NCBI RefSeq assembly: GCF_000189635.1
Contig: NW_002476085.1
Location: 1-64,000, forward strand
Source of the DNA: Tetrahymena thermophila SB210
Taxonomy: Eukaryota; Ciliophora; Oligohymenophorea; Hymenostomatida; Tetrahymenidae
DNA length: 64,000 bases
Direction of reading: 5' to 3'
A program made the translations under genes and the position numbers. Positions 36,638 through 48,501 of this stretch are shown here, in pieces. Positions within the stretch are counted from its first letter, which is position 1. Every line of letters begins with the position of its first letter. The notes under the pieces were generated by a model. The model had not been told where the DNA came from and searched no databases. It was given only the letters and a program-made list of their open reading frames with translations.

Positions 36638-38039
36638 ATGTTTAAAAAGAGGGCTAAAAAAGAAGCAGTTGAAGTTGCATATACAGATGAAGAAAATAAA
36701 ATTGAAACAAATGATAATTAAGTAGAGAATAAGTAAAATTATCAGCTTATATACTATTTGCTCAATCATTTAAATATATAGTTAAGAGACAAATGATTCA
36801 TCTATTCTTCTAAAAAGTAGAGGAATTAAAAAATTAAAGAATAAATAAGATGTAAATTCATTATATAAATATTGAGTGTATTTATTATGATACATTTTTT
36901 AAAATTTTAGCAAAATCCGTAAACATCTAATAGAATATAAGAAACATTATCAAAAAGTGCAAAATAAGGTTTAGAAGATATTACAGGTCTCATTGATAAA
37001 AAATATTTGAAGGAATCATATGATGATGAAGCTGAAGGAGAAGAAAATGGATAAAAAAAGTAAATTAAATGATAAAAAATAATAATAATTTAATAATTCT
37101 ATATAATTTAGAAAAGATAATACAAAAGTAAATATGATAAAGACTATTTAAGACCACCTAAATTTGAGACATTAAGAATAAAACTAGGAAGGTAGTGAAT
37201 AAAATATAATTACTGATATATAACAAGATAAGGCTGAGGAAGTTTAAATTCTTATTAAAAATTTGCAAAATGTAAATATAAATAAAAACAAACAAGAAGA
37301 TCATTATGTTTTAAATTATTTTTTTTAATAAAGATTTCATAAAATCAAAAAAGATTTTAATTCTAGATTCCTACTAAGCCTGTGATAAACACTTCAGCAC
37401 CAGGTTTCTCAGAAGTTAAATTTTCTTATGAGTAAGATATTAACATATAAGTATCAATTCTAAACTACTTTTTAATTTTCTAGTTAAAAGGCAACAAGTT
37501 TGGCATAAATTGAAGATGCAAGAATGAAAAAATTGTTTGGTTATGATCTATTTTCAAACGATTTTGATAAGTAATAAATATATTATGAAAATATTTATAT
37601 TTATTAAGAGCAATTATAAAATTTAATTAGGTAAAACTAGCAGAAAATGTCAAAAGAAGCACTTAAAGAGAAATAAGAAAGGGAGTTTAGATAATTTTAA
37701 GATAAATTTTTAAAGAGAGGAAGATGTAATTAAGAATTTTGTTTAAATCATGAATTTTGTAATAAACATTTTTATTTAAATAAACAGCCCACAAGTTCAA
37801 TTAAATCAAGGCAAACGAATACAACTCTTATATAGATAGTTTAAATTGACAAGTTCAAATATATTTAAAAAATAATATTATTGTTTTTATGTAAAAAAAT
37901 TAAAATAATTCAAAATGAAAAATTAATTTCAAGAAAATTTAAAAAAAATTTTTATAAATATAATTTATTTGTTGAATACTTTTAAGTTTGCATTTTTGAT
38001 AAATTAAGAATAAAGCTTTTAATCATTCTAAATTTTTGA
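36638..38039 (+). CDS. Hypothetical protein with a Cys-rich finger (AZUL-like)
   Basis: Seven exons encode 359 aa; introns 36733-36781, 36852-36910, 37060-37111, 37272-37333, 37451-37490 and 37571-37630 all keep frame. The N-terminal two thirds are acidic/Lys/Gln-rich and probably disordered (KKRAKKEAVEVAYTDEENK). At residues 245-275 lies a helix followed by closely spaced cysteines: QEREFRQFQDKFLKRGRC, then NQEFCLNHEFCNKHFY. This resembles the N-terminal AZUL zinc finger of UBE3A-type ubiquitin ligases (helix-GC-x4-C-T-N-x-F-C), with one extra residue before the third Cys. No HECT domain follows. The very AT-rich C-terminal 60 residues may be mis-predicted and the true stop could lie earlier through another intron. 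Confidence 0.65.
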
Positions 38040-38298
38040 AATTTCTTTTTATGTGAAAACGAATGGAAAGCAATTAAATATTATAATATCTAAATTTTAA
38101 ATTATTATGTTCATATTTTTCAACTATTCTTATTTTAATTAAAAACTTAAAATAGAATGAAAATTTAATTTAATGTTTTTTCTAATTATTATTGTTATTA
38201 TTAATAAGTGTTAAATCAAAAAAAAAAAATTATTCATCATACAAATCAAATAATTTAAAAGCAGATATCAGAAATTTAATAGAAACTCTGTTAATAAT

Positions 38299-39401
38299 AT
38301 GAATAGCTTTAGTATTGATAGCAATAAAAAGAAGTAGATTTCTTTAGAATAGTGGAAGGAGGAATTAAAAAATGTTAAAATAGCTAAACAAGATATGAAT
38401 AAACTTATTATGAATTTTTTTTTAATAGAAGGTAATCTTCATTTTCTAGTTTTTCACTAATAAATAAACAATATTTACCATTCTAAACAGGATATAAAGA
38501 AGCAGCAGAAAAGTTTAGGGAAGAGAGTTAAACTGAAAGTAATAATTTCTAAAAAGGATATTAAGATTAAATTAAAGCACTCCAAAAGTCTTTTGCAATA
38601 ATTTTACAATTATAATCATTTTTAATTAAAAAGTAAGCGAACAAGATCTTGAATGTATGTAGCCACGCATAGATATAAGAAAGTTGATTCTTAATGGATA
38701 AATAGATGAAGCTATAAATGAGCTCGATAAAATAAATAAAAAAGTAATTAAACAAATATTTAAATATAAAATAATTGTAAAATATTAAAAAGGTTTTAGA
38801 AGAGAACAAAGACATAAATTTTAATATAAAATTATAAAAATGTATAGAGTTGATCAGAAGTGAGTAAATAGATAAAGCAATATCATTTGCTTAAGAAGAA
38901 TTACTGCCTATTTTAGAATCTAGTGTATTTTATTAGTATTTTAATTAATAGATTTTATTTTTCAATATTATCAAAAAGAATGAAAAAAAAGAACTGTATT
39001 AAGATAGCATGGAAAAGGTCATGAGCTTGTTAGCATTTGAAAATCTATAAGAGAGCCCTTATCAAGATCTAGTCAGTAATTCATAGAGAATTAAGATTTC
39101 TAGTTAAATTAATTATGAAATGCTAAAAGGTTAGTAGGAAAAAGGTATATTTTAAATAATAAAATAATATTTTTTATTCAATAAAAATTTTATTTAAGAT
39201 TTTTTCAAAATGAATCTAATTATTCTTTAAATAGAAAATAAATTACCTACTCTTATCAAACTTTTACTGTGGAGTCAAGACAAATTATCTGAAAAACTAG
39301 AATTTCCTTAGATTAAAAATGTTTCAACTGCAAAATTTGTAACAGATAATGGGAATGGAAGTAATAATAATAAAGCAAATTAGCTAGTTGATTACGATTG
39401 A
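38299..39401 (+). CDS. GID8: GID complex subunit 8 (GID8/TWA1), LisH-CTLH-CRA protein
   Basis: Six exons encode 251 aa, close to the usual GID8 size (about 230). Introns are 38432-38490, 38539-38633, 38744-38792, 38925-38978 and 39145-39234, all in phase. Domain order: LisH at about 30-60 (MNKLIMNFFLIEGYKEAAEK), CTLH (RIDIRKLILNGQIDEAINEL; KCIELIRSEQIDKAISFAQE), then CRA with the near-invariant block MEKVMSLLAFENLQESPYQD and the C-terminal KLPTLIKLLLWSQDKLSEKL. GID8 is a scaffold of the GID/CTLH E3 ubiquitin ligase, where it links the RING subunits to the substrate-receptor arm. The match is strong over the whole length. It ends 544 bp from the converging AP-1 sigma gene. Confidence 0.95.
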
Positions 39402-39945
39402 AAAAACTATTTAGAAATAATTATTTAAACTTTCAAGCATTTTAAAAAATTAAAATTGGAAACTTTCTCCAGACATTTTTTGGTTAGTTAATTATCTTAA
39501 AATTTGCTTATTCTTGTAATATATATAATTAAATATTATAAAAATTATCTATTTTATTACATATTCTCATCCCTAATATATTCTCTCTGCATCTATTTAT
39601 TAATCTCATAAAGATTGATTCAATTTTAGTACTAAAAGATAACAAATCTGTCATTTGAATAAATATACTTTGTGTTTTCAATAATTAAATCTATCTAAAT
39701 TTAAAAAAACTAGAAAATATAAAGCAATTCTAACATATAAAAAAAATCATATTTAATTGGTTAAATTTTTAGGATTGAGCTTTTACCATATAAAAATTGA
39801 ATATTTAATATTTATTAGCTTAATTCATGAAAATTTTAATAATAAAATATAAACATTTCTTATATTTCAATTTTAAAATTTAGTAGATTTACATAAATAC
39901 AAAAAATTTAAACTAATTTTTATAGCTTATTATACATTTTTTCAT
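39402..39945. other. Convergent spacer, 0.54 kb
   Basis: AT-rich 3' flanks of GID8 and AP-1 sigma. Nothing recognised. Confidence 0.6.
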
Positions 39946-40730
39946 TCACTTTTTTCCTGTTTCGGCATTTTCTTCTTCAAATGCTTCTTATGATTATATG
40001 GCTTTTAGGATTACTTTTTTGCTAGGTTCCATAATATGTCCAGCTACCATTAATTCATCTAAAATGAAATAGGCCTAATAATAATTATGTTAAAGTCTTT
40101 GTAAGAATTTCTTAAAGCTAAAACGATTTTACCTTATGGAAGTTAAAAATAAGATCTAATTCGCACACGTTTCCGAAATATTTATCAAGCACTTCAACAT
40201 AATGATGAATAATTTCTAAAATTCCCAATTCGTTTTCTTCTTTATCAACAATTGTAATAAAATAAAGACTTGCATATCTATTAATTTAGTAAATAAAAAT
40301 TATAAATTATGCATAAAAATTCATATTTTCTTTTTTATAAACATTTTATCAAATATGATTTGGTATCTATCTAATTTAATTATTTACCTTTTATAAACTA
40401 TTTTGTATTCATTCCATTCTAAGAAATTGCACAAACGACTGCTTCTTGTCAATACAATTGAGTTAATCTATTGATAATAAAACAATCAAATAAGTCAGGA
40501 TAAATTTATAGAATTTCATCTTTTTGAAAATCAAAATACATGAATGATGCCATTTATTTATGAATTTGAAAAAGAAAATGATTGACTATTCATTCATTTT
40601 CCAAAATTTTAAGAAATAACTTTACTTCTTTTAAATAACGAGTCTTTTCCTTGTTAGTAAAGGATTGTGAAAACCATTTAGTAAGTCTTGTTTTACCCTA
40701 TCTGCTAATTAAAAACAAACAATGGATCAT
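39946..40730 (-). CDS. Clathrin adaptor AP-1 complex small subunit sigma, with apparent 1-nt frameshift
   Basis: Sigma subunit of an AP adaptor, which helps AP-1 select cargo on trans-Golgi and endosomal membranes. Introns 40468-40625, 40279-40387 and 40075-40132 join [40 protein letters not shown], then [32 protein letters not shown] and [37 protein letters not shown] and KAYFILDE favour AP-1 over AP-2. The exon sum is 460 nt, not a multiple of three: in the third exon, right after RYASLYF, a run of five T (plus-strand A5 at 40259-40263) puts the frame into a stop; four T would continue [12 protein letters not shown]. Either a homopolymer error in the assembly or a real mutation. The near-complete conservation favours an error. 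Confidence 0.9.
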
Positions 40731-41610
40731 TTTTCGTTTTTTATTTTTATTTATTCAAATATTCCTTTTTGTTGTTAAATTGCTGAATTTCTTCAATCTT
40801 TTTTTAATAATTAATAAATAAAGTAAAGTATATTGAATATTTTTAATTTTTTGTTTATTGACTTTGCTTTCTAAATTAAGAATTATTTATTTATTTAACA
40901 AGTATCTTCTTTTTATTCAATTTTACATTAAATTTGATAAACAGACTATCTATCTAAATATTCCTATTAACTAATTGATTGAAATTATTTCAAATTTCAT
41001 TAATAATTGATAGTGTTCTGATGTTTTTAATCAAATACCAATTAAAGTCATTTTGAATTCGTTTTTATTTTAAATATAATATCTTTAGTTATTATACAAA
41101 TTTTATTTATTTAAGAAATAAATCAAATTATATTTTTATTTTAAATCAAACTTTAAAAAAATCTTTTAACCTTTTTAAAATCAATACCAGTTTATAAAAG
41201 TTACTATTAATAATAAATTATATAAAATATTTACATTCATTCTCAATCTATTTTATTGATATAATCCTTATTTATTTAGCTATGATTTCATTTATTAATT
41301 TTTCTTTTCAAAAATAAAAATTTGATAAATAAATAAACATGAAAATATTTGTTTAATTTTAGAACATGATAACATTTATAAAACCTTTTTTTTAAAAATC
41401 AAAGTCATAAACTAGTAAATCAATGCAATAATTTTTGATTAACTTTATTATTTCAAAATTTTTAAAATTATTCATTCGTTATATTTTAATATTTTATAAG
41501 TATTATTTTGAATTTTAAAATAAATTAAATTAATTTTTATAATTACTTGCAAAAAAAGAAATTTGAAAATAAAATTATTAACAATGTGAAATATAAACTA
41601 TTTTTTATGA
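40731..41610. other. Intergenic region, 0.88 kb
   Basis: AT-rich spacer holding the AP-1 sigma promoter and the 3' flank of the decarboxylase gene. No feature recognised. Confidence 0.6.
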
Positions 41611-42921
41611 TCAATCAAATATTTGAGTTGCAAGTTAATCTTCTAAGGTTTCTCTCCTTCTGATAAGTTTATCTACTGAGCCATCAACAAGAATTTCTGC
41701 AGGTCTATTTCTTGAATTATAATTGCTAGCCATGCAGTAACCATAAGCACCTCCATTATATATAGCTAAAATATCATCATCTTTAACGGTTCTAATGAGT
41801 CTATTTTGACCGAATACATCACCACTTTCGCAAATATTACCACACACATTGACTTTTTATCTTTGGCTGTCTTCATTATTTGTTGATTCAAAATTAGATG
41901 CATTTTCTATTTTGTGATATGACTCATAAAGAGCTGGACGGATTAAATGATTCATACCAGTGTCTGTACCTATCCAAGTACTGTATTGGTTCTTCTTTAT
42001 AGCAGTGACAGTAGTGAGAAGATGACCACTCTCAGCAACTAAGAAACGGCCTGGCTCAACACGAATTTCAACATCATGGCCATATTTTTCTTTAAAAATT
42101 TTATATTCTTCAGCTATCTTTGAATAGGCTTCAATTAAATCAAGAGGCTTTACTCCATCTTCATAAGGAACACCTATACCTCCTCCTACATTAATGAACT
42201 TAAGACCTTTTATTTAAAGTGCTACGTCAAATATTTTTTTAATAGATTAAACATATTTATCCAAGTGGTTTTGAACCATGTTTGATCCGATGTGCTAATG
42301 AATACCTTCTATTTCAATTGGGTATTTCTCACTAATTTTTATGATTTCTTCTATTTAATTGCAATAAATACCAAACTTGCTTTTAGGTCCACCTGTAATT
42401 GTATGTTCACATTCTCCAACTCCTACATCAGGATTAATACGTACTGCAACTTTTAGCTTTTATCCATTTTCAGTTTCCTTCAAAACGAGCTTCTTAGATT
42501 AAAGGCGTTAGCCCAATGTCTCTAGAGTATCTAATTCTCCAATACAAAGCAAAATACCTTCCTTTAAAGAATCCTCCACTTCCTTCTACCCAATGAAATT
42601 TTCAGTAAATTATATATCTCTTCCTTCAAATCCTGCTTTTTTTGCAAGAAGCACCTCTTAGATGGAGACGGCATCTATTCCTTAGATTCCTTACTCTTTC
42701 ATCAACTTGATAATTGCAATATTTGTATTAGCCTTGCAAGCATAAAGTGCCTTTGTTTGAGTAGGAAGCAGCTTAAGTGCATTTAATAATTGTTAGCATC
42801 TTTCCTTAATCACTTGAGAATTGTAAACATAAAGTGGAGTGTCGTATTTTTACACTAGCTCACTTACTGTGAATTCTCCAATTTTCATCTCTTTGCTTTA
42901 TTATGTCTAATTTTGTTCCAT
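41611..42921 (-). CDS. lysA: Diaminopimelate decarboxylase (LysA-like)
   Basis: A single intronless ORF of 436 aa, standard for LysA, a PLP enzyme that converts meso-diaminopimelate to lysine. The PLP lysine is in ALYACKANTN near residue 62. Other family blocks are in order: KVAVRINPDVGVG, HTITGGPKSKFGI, GIHQHIGSNM, the glycine-rich phosphate loop FINVGGGIGVPYEDG, RVEPGRFLVAESG, the active-site Cys in GNICESGDVF, and AYGYCMASNYNSRNRPAEIL with LIRRRETLED at the end. G+C is visibly higher than in neighbours, and the lack of introns is unusual for this window, though MPG and H2A.Y also lack them. Tetrahymena is known to need dietary lysine, so this enzyme cannot complete a full pathway alone; it may convert diaminopimelate from digested bacterial cell walls. 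A bacterial origin is likely but inferred. Confidence 0.95.
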
Positions 42922-44105
42922 TTGAATATAATTTTATAACCTTTTTTTTTGGAAGTATTCTTTTTGTTTTATCCTACTTATTAGCAATAGAACTAAGTTT
43001 TGTAGTTGTCAAATTTTATTTTTTAATATTAATTAATAAATGTAAAAATAATTGGATCTTTCTTGCGCTATAAATCTTTTTTTTAATGAAGCATCAAAAG
43101 GTACAAAATTTAGAATCTTGTTTGTCCACAAAATTCTTTCATATACGCCAAATAACAAATTAATAAATATCACCAATAAATATTATTTTAGTCTTTTGAC
43201 CTAGGTAAATTATAAAAAGGGTTTTTACAATATTTTGAATATATTTTATACCTTACTAAAGGTATCAATCATAAAATAAATCAAATTATCTTAAAATTTA
43301 TTGCCAAAAATAAAAGTTAAATTATTATTATTCGGCCTTCATTTTTTAATATTTAATTAATTTAATCTAGCAATATTTTAGAAATCTATTTCGATTGCTT
43401 GAACATATTTATATCTATTTTAATTTTAAGTTAATTACAAATAATAAATGAGTAAATAATTATTGTAACTCACAGAAATTAAAATAATATTAAATGCTGA
43501 AACTATGCTTTCCATATATATTTTTTAGTTATTATGGTCTATAAAAATCTTGATATCATTTTGATCGAAATATAATTTAAATAATATAAACTATAAACAA
43601 ATATATTTCTAAAGAAGTTTATGATTAAAAATTGACAGGAAATTTCCTTATCTATATTAAATTTGTTAAAAATTTTCCTGATTTTTTTAATTAAGTTTTT
43701 TCCCTAACTAAAACATAAATTATCTAATTCAATTTTCTGAGTCTAGTTAGGAAAAGGGGTTGATGTCTATTTAGGCAAATAGAACAAATCAATTTTTTTA
43801 AAAACATCAATAGTTTTATGTTGAAATAGATATATTTCACTAACTGATTGGTAAATGGTAAAGGCTTTTTATTAACAATCATTCAATTTATCAATTAATT
43901 AGTCGATTTTTTTATTAAATTTCCAAATTTTTGGTTTTGAATATAAAAAATTTTTATATTTATATTTATAAACAACTAACAGAAAAAGCATAGAGTATTA
44001 TAAAATAAAAAGTTTTTTTGTTAGAAATATATTTTATAATCAATTTTTAAATAATAAATCTGCTATTTTAAATATTCGAGAAAATTGATAAAACTTGAAA
44101 CTAAA
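42922..44105. other. Divergent intergenic region, 1.2 kb
   Basis: AT-rich promoter region between the decarboxylase (-) and the pseudokinase gene (+). Nothing else was recognised. Confidence 0.6.
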
Positions 44106-47100
44106 ATGGATATCATAGAATAATTGGATATTCAACAACAAATAGATTTACAATAAGTTAAAAAAGTGCTGTTTAGAAAGGCCAACTTCTAGGTAATAAA
44201 GATAATAAAAGGTAATTAAGAAAATATTTGTTAAGTTATTGTTTAAGATCAGACAACTTAAAAATAATACACTTTGCTAATTTTCCCTCTTCTTAACGAT
44301 TAAGGAAATATATGTCATAGAAAATTAGCTTATGCTTAATAAAGAAGCTAGATATTATCAGAAATTAATCACCCAAATATCACGAAGTTTTATGGTTCGT
44401 TTTAGTTGCAAAATTATTTCTTTGTGTAACTTGAGAAATTTGAATAGACTGCATTTATCTGGTGTGAATAGTACCAACAATTTTTGTTTTACAAAATATT
44501 AGTTTCAAATGTAGCTCTACAAATATTAAGTGTATTTAAATATTTGGATAGCTAAAATCTAAGTGTTGAATTGCTTTCTGATCAAACAGTATTTATAAAT
44601 GACATCCATTAAATAAAAATATGGAATATTAAAAAAAAAAATGAAAATTAAAATAATTAGGTTCAGTTGACTACACAAAATTAAATATAATAAAATTAAT
44701 AATTATTTTAGAGCAATATTTTTGAATTCAGTAAATTCATCTAAACTATTTTGGAAAAATAAGAATATTTAGATTATTATGAGCCTTTTACTTAGCATAA
44801 ATATTAAATTAATTTAATTTAAAATATAAAAGAAAAATCAATCAACTCATAGAATCAAATTGAAAAGTTAATAGCCTAATACAACTTAATCCTTTAAAAA
44901 TAATTAAAAAAATTAGATGAAAATTAAATTCATAAAGTAGTCTAATTTTTTTTTAAAAATAAATACCCCCTTTTAACATAAAATGTAGATTTTCTAAAAG
45001 ATATTTTAATTGTTTGCAATTTAAAAATCAATTACAAAATTAAATATGTTTATTTAGTTTGCTAAATGTTAATTGATCAAGAGAAATTCTAAGATGCTCT
45101 TTAATATATTCATCTCATTTTTGATATTAATAAGAGTATTTATGATTTAGATTTAGAGTCCTTCTAGAATTCAATACAAAATGGGATTTAAAATAGAAAG
45201 AAATATGAAAAATATGTCAAACTTTTCCTAAATTTGTTTAAGTTTTAGCTTTCTGGATATCAACATATTGAAGATTCTTATATTTAACAAGATAAATAAA
45301 AAAGAAAAATAAATTAAAATTAAATTTAAAGATAAAATAGCTACTAATTGACTTTGGATAAAATTAATATCTTTAAAATAATTACTGATGATGGATAATC
45401 TTTCTAGTAAAACATATGTGAATTATATAATTCTTTGTCATAATAATATTTATCACTTAGTTCTCTAAAATAAGCAATATTTTTTTAAAAGAAGTCTGTG
45501 CTATTAAATAAATAAAATGAATAATTTAGAAAATATTTGGCTGAATTATATAATTAAAATTTTGATTTTAAAAGCTAAATAAAGTGTTTACAACTTTGCT
45601 TTAAAGCTTCTTAGGACACCAATATTTTAAATAATATCACAGATTCATTAATAAAATTAAATTTATTTGAGATGGCTAAATAGATTTGTCTTTTCTAAAT
45701 TTCGTAAGATTAAAAGAATGATAATGCTCTCATTAAACTAGGAATTATATATTTAGAGCTTAAAAATCTACAAAAGGCAAAGACAGCATTTTAAAAATGT
45801 ATTAATATTAATTAATCAAACTTCGATGCATACCTTTACCTATCATTTTATTTCTTCCAAAAACAGCACTACTTTAGATCAATTTAAAATATATTAAAGT
45901 TTTCTTCAGATTAAAAGAAACGTTGTCAAAAAAGAAATATTATAAAAATGAATCATGCAATTATTTCTAAAAAGTTAAAGGAAACATATAATATATATTA
46001 ATCTGAAATCATGATATACAGAAAGAATTCTTATACTCAAGGTGGCTACTTATACTTATATCCAAAGGATAATAAGTATGATACAAGCGAAAATATCCAC
46101 AACGAAATTTACATAAGAGGAATCTAGTTAAAATTACTTTTTTTTTTTGAATTTTAATAATTAATTATTTATTTATTAATTAATTAATAGTAATTCACCA
46201 AGAGAAATTGAAAGTGATTAAAGTATAGAAGAAGAAGATGAATATAGTGATTCAGTAGATGATCATTACGATGACCACAAAAGCGAAATAGATTGTTCTT
46301 CTGAATAAAGATTATAAATTTAAAGTGAGTAGTTATCAAATTAAACGATTTAAAAAGAAATTTAAATAAACTTTGATAATGAAAATAAATAAAAGTAAGG
46401 AGATGAATATGAAACTAAATCTACTGAAAATAATTAGGTTAAAACAAATACTGATATCAAATTTAATGATTGCATTATGATGATGTCTACATCTATAAAA
46501 GACCAATAATAATAATAATAATAAGATGAAAATAAATAATTAACATAAAATTTAAATAATACTTTAAATAAATAATCTATTGAAGAAAATTAAAATCTAG
46601 AAAACGATTAGTCAGGTCGATTTTAATAGATGTAAAAATAAAAGGTAAGATTTTATTTTAATTTAATTTTAATATTGAAATAAACAATTTTGTTTAAAGT
46701 TTAAATTTTTAAAATTAATTTTAGATAAGTTAGGAAAATGAATAATTAGACACTCCAGATTAAAAGAATAACTAAAATTTAATAATTGAATCTGAAAGAT
46801 TTTAAGATTAGATGTTAAATATTGAGAGTTAGTAAATTTATTAAGATAAAAAAGTCTCTGCAGTAAGCAAAGCAGAAAATTAGTAAAGCAAATATTATGT
46901 ATAAAGTAAAGAAGAGAAAATTTCTTCTAATTCTATTTAAAATGATGAAAATTAATCAAATTAATAAGAAATGAAAGTTGATGAAGTTAACTAGAATTAG
47001 ATAACTGAAACAGTTTAAAATGTTTTAGAAGATAATAACCATTAAAGTGGATATTATTAGAGTATTTTAAATTTAAATAATTATGAATAGCAATAAACTT

Positions 47101-47318
47101 TAGATAGCTACACTAGTATTGCTGCTTAACAATAGTATGATGATGAAATTCAAGATTATGATTACTGTATAAAAAACTCTTGCAATTTAGAAAATTAGCT
47201 CTTTAAAGATCTCGATATTCATAATTTATATAGTTTATAATCTAAAGAGGGTGATTAATCTTCTGAATCTACAAGTAATTGTAAGATACATGTAAATGAA
47301 TTAGAAAAAGTTTTTTGA
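44106..47318 (+). CDS. Pseudokinase-like / TPR protein with disordered Gln-rich tail
   Basis: 1,022 aa; introns 46127-46190 and 46645-46724, in phase. Residues 10-180 resemble a protein kinase N-lobe and hinge: a helix-C-like RSQILSEINHPNITKFYGSF, then FFVQLEKFEQ as hinge. The ATP-binding Lys is absent from the strand (QYTLLIFPLL), the HRDxxxxN loop is replaced by SQNLSVELLSDQTVF, and DFG by a plain IKIWN; the activation segment and APE are missing. Residues 500-620 carry TPR-like helices (ALIKLGIIYLELKNLQKAKT, CININQSNFDAYLYLSFYFF). The tail from about 680 is acidic and Gln/Asn-rich, including a TAA-coded Gln run at 46507-46527. Probably a catalytically dead scaffold. Confidence 0.75.
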
Positions 47319-47709
47319 AGCAAATATACTTTGAAAAAAATAAAGAAATTAGCAAAAAATTTCACATATACAAGAAAAATTGGAAAGCTATATGTAAATA
47401 ATTAGAGTTTAATATAATAATATATAATTAAATCAATTAATAAATGTGTTAAAGTATTTGTATTTTTTTTATTATTTTTGTTTTTATTTTAGAAATATTT
47501 TTTACTTTTAAAATACCATTTTAAAAAATCTTTATTTAAAAATTATAATTTTTTAATTTTATAATCAATCAATCAATAATTAAAATTAAGGGATATTTAT
47601 TTTACTTAAAAAAATTGAAAAGGCGCAATTTAATTTTAATTAACAATACACTTTAGTATAACATTGATCAAAAATTTATAGAAAATCAAATATTATGTTA
47701 TGAGAAATT
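47319..47709. other. Convergent spacer, 0.39 kb
   Basis: AT-rich 3' flanks of two converging genes. Nothing recognised. Confidence 0.6.
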
Positions 47710-48501
47710 TCATTTGGATACAAATTTATTTCCTTTTAAAGTGAATCTCCAAAGTTTATCTACCCACTCTTAAGCATAGTCAATATTAATTCTTTTGCTA
47801 GCTTCAATTTATACAGCAGATTTATCTAATCCTTTTACAAGATATAACTTTCCCTTTTCAAATAAAGTGTGTCCATTATAATCTTTATCAATATTGATAG
47901 CCTAAGTAAGTTTACCAGGTCCATTAGTTAAGTCTTTATCTTTTAGTTTAGGGTTGCTTCCTCTGAACTTTTTCATGACTTAAATGCCCTAAATAGGCTC
48001 TAGAGCACGGATCAAAACAGCCTCTGGTTCATCTTTGGTAGCACTAACGATATTCATACAGTTATTATTTCCATAAATACTATACATATATAGATGGCCT
48101 CCATCTTACCAAAACCATTTAGTTTTTTCTGTTTTTTTATTGTTGTATGCATGACAAGCTTTATCTAAAGGAGCTTTATAAGCTTCAGTTTCAACAATCA
48201 TGGCTTTCAAAACTGTACCATCGTCCAAAACTCTAATTAGATAAGTACCTATTAGTTTTTATGCTAAATCTACAACACAACAATTGTAAAATTCTTTAGG
48301 AATAGGATCATCATCTCCTAATTTTTTTAGAATATCTTGATCATCAGTTTATGGTTTACCATTTGTAGTGTTCTCTTTTTAATTTTTCTTATTCTGATCT
48401 TCACTCTCCATTTTAACCTCTTCTTCTATTTCATCAAGGTCTTCTTCTACAGGTCTTTTTTAGACTTTACCGTTTTAAGCTCTTGTTTTTTTAGGTGGCA
48501 T
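47710..48501 (-). CDS. MPG: Alkylpurine (3-methyladenine) DNA glycosylase, AAG/MPG family
   Basis: An intronless gene for 263 aa. It should remove alkylated or deaminated purines from DNA, the first step of base-excision repair, in the nucleus. Residues 1-65 are a charged linker starting MPPKKTRAQNGKVQKRPVEE, suitable for nuclear import. The fold then shows the family blocks: PKEFYNCCVVDLAQKLIGTY, AMIVETEAYKAPLDKACHAY (with the catalytic Glu in ETEAY), GGHLYMYSIYGNNNCMNIVS (with the intercalating Tyr region), EPEAVLIRALEPIQG and LTNGPGKLTQAINI. The C-terminal strand set ends at KRINIDYAQEWVDKLWRF. The length and order fit the mammalian and bacterial enzymes. Confidence 0.95.

Noticed and set aside
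41635-41847. Separate small gene on the minus strand
   Set aside because: It is the C-terminal part of diaminopimelate decarboxylase, split only if TAA is read as stop.
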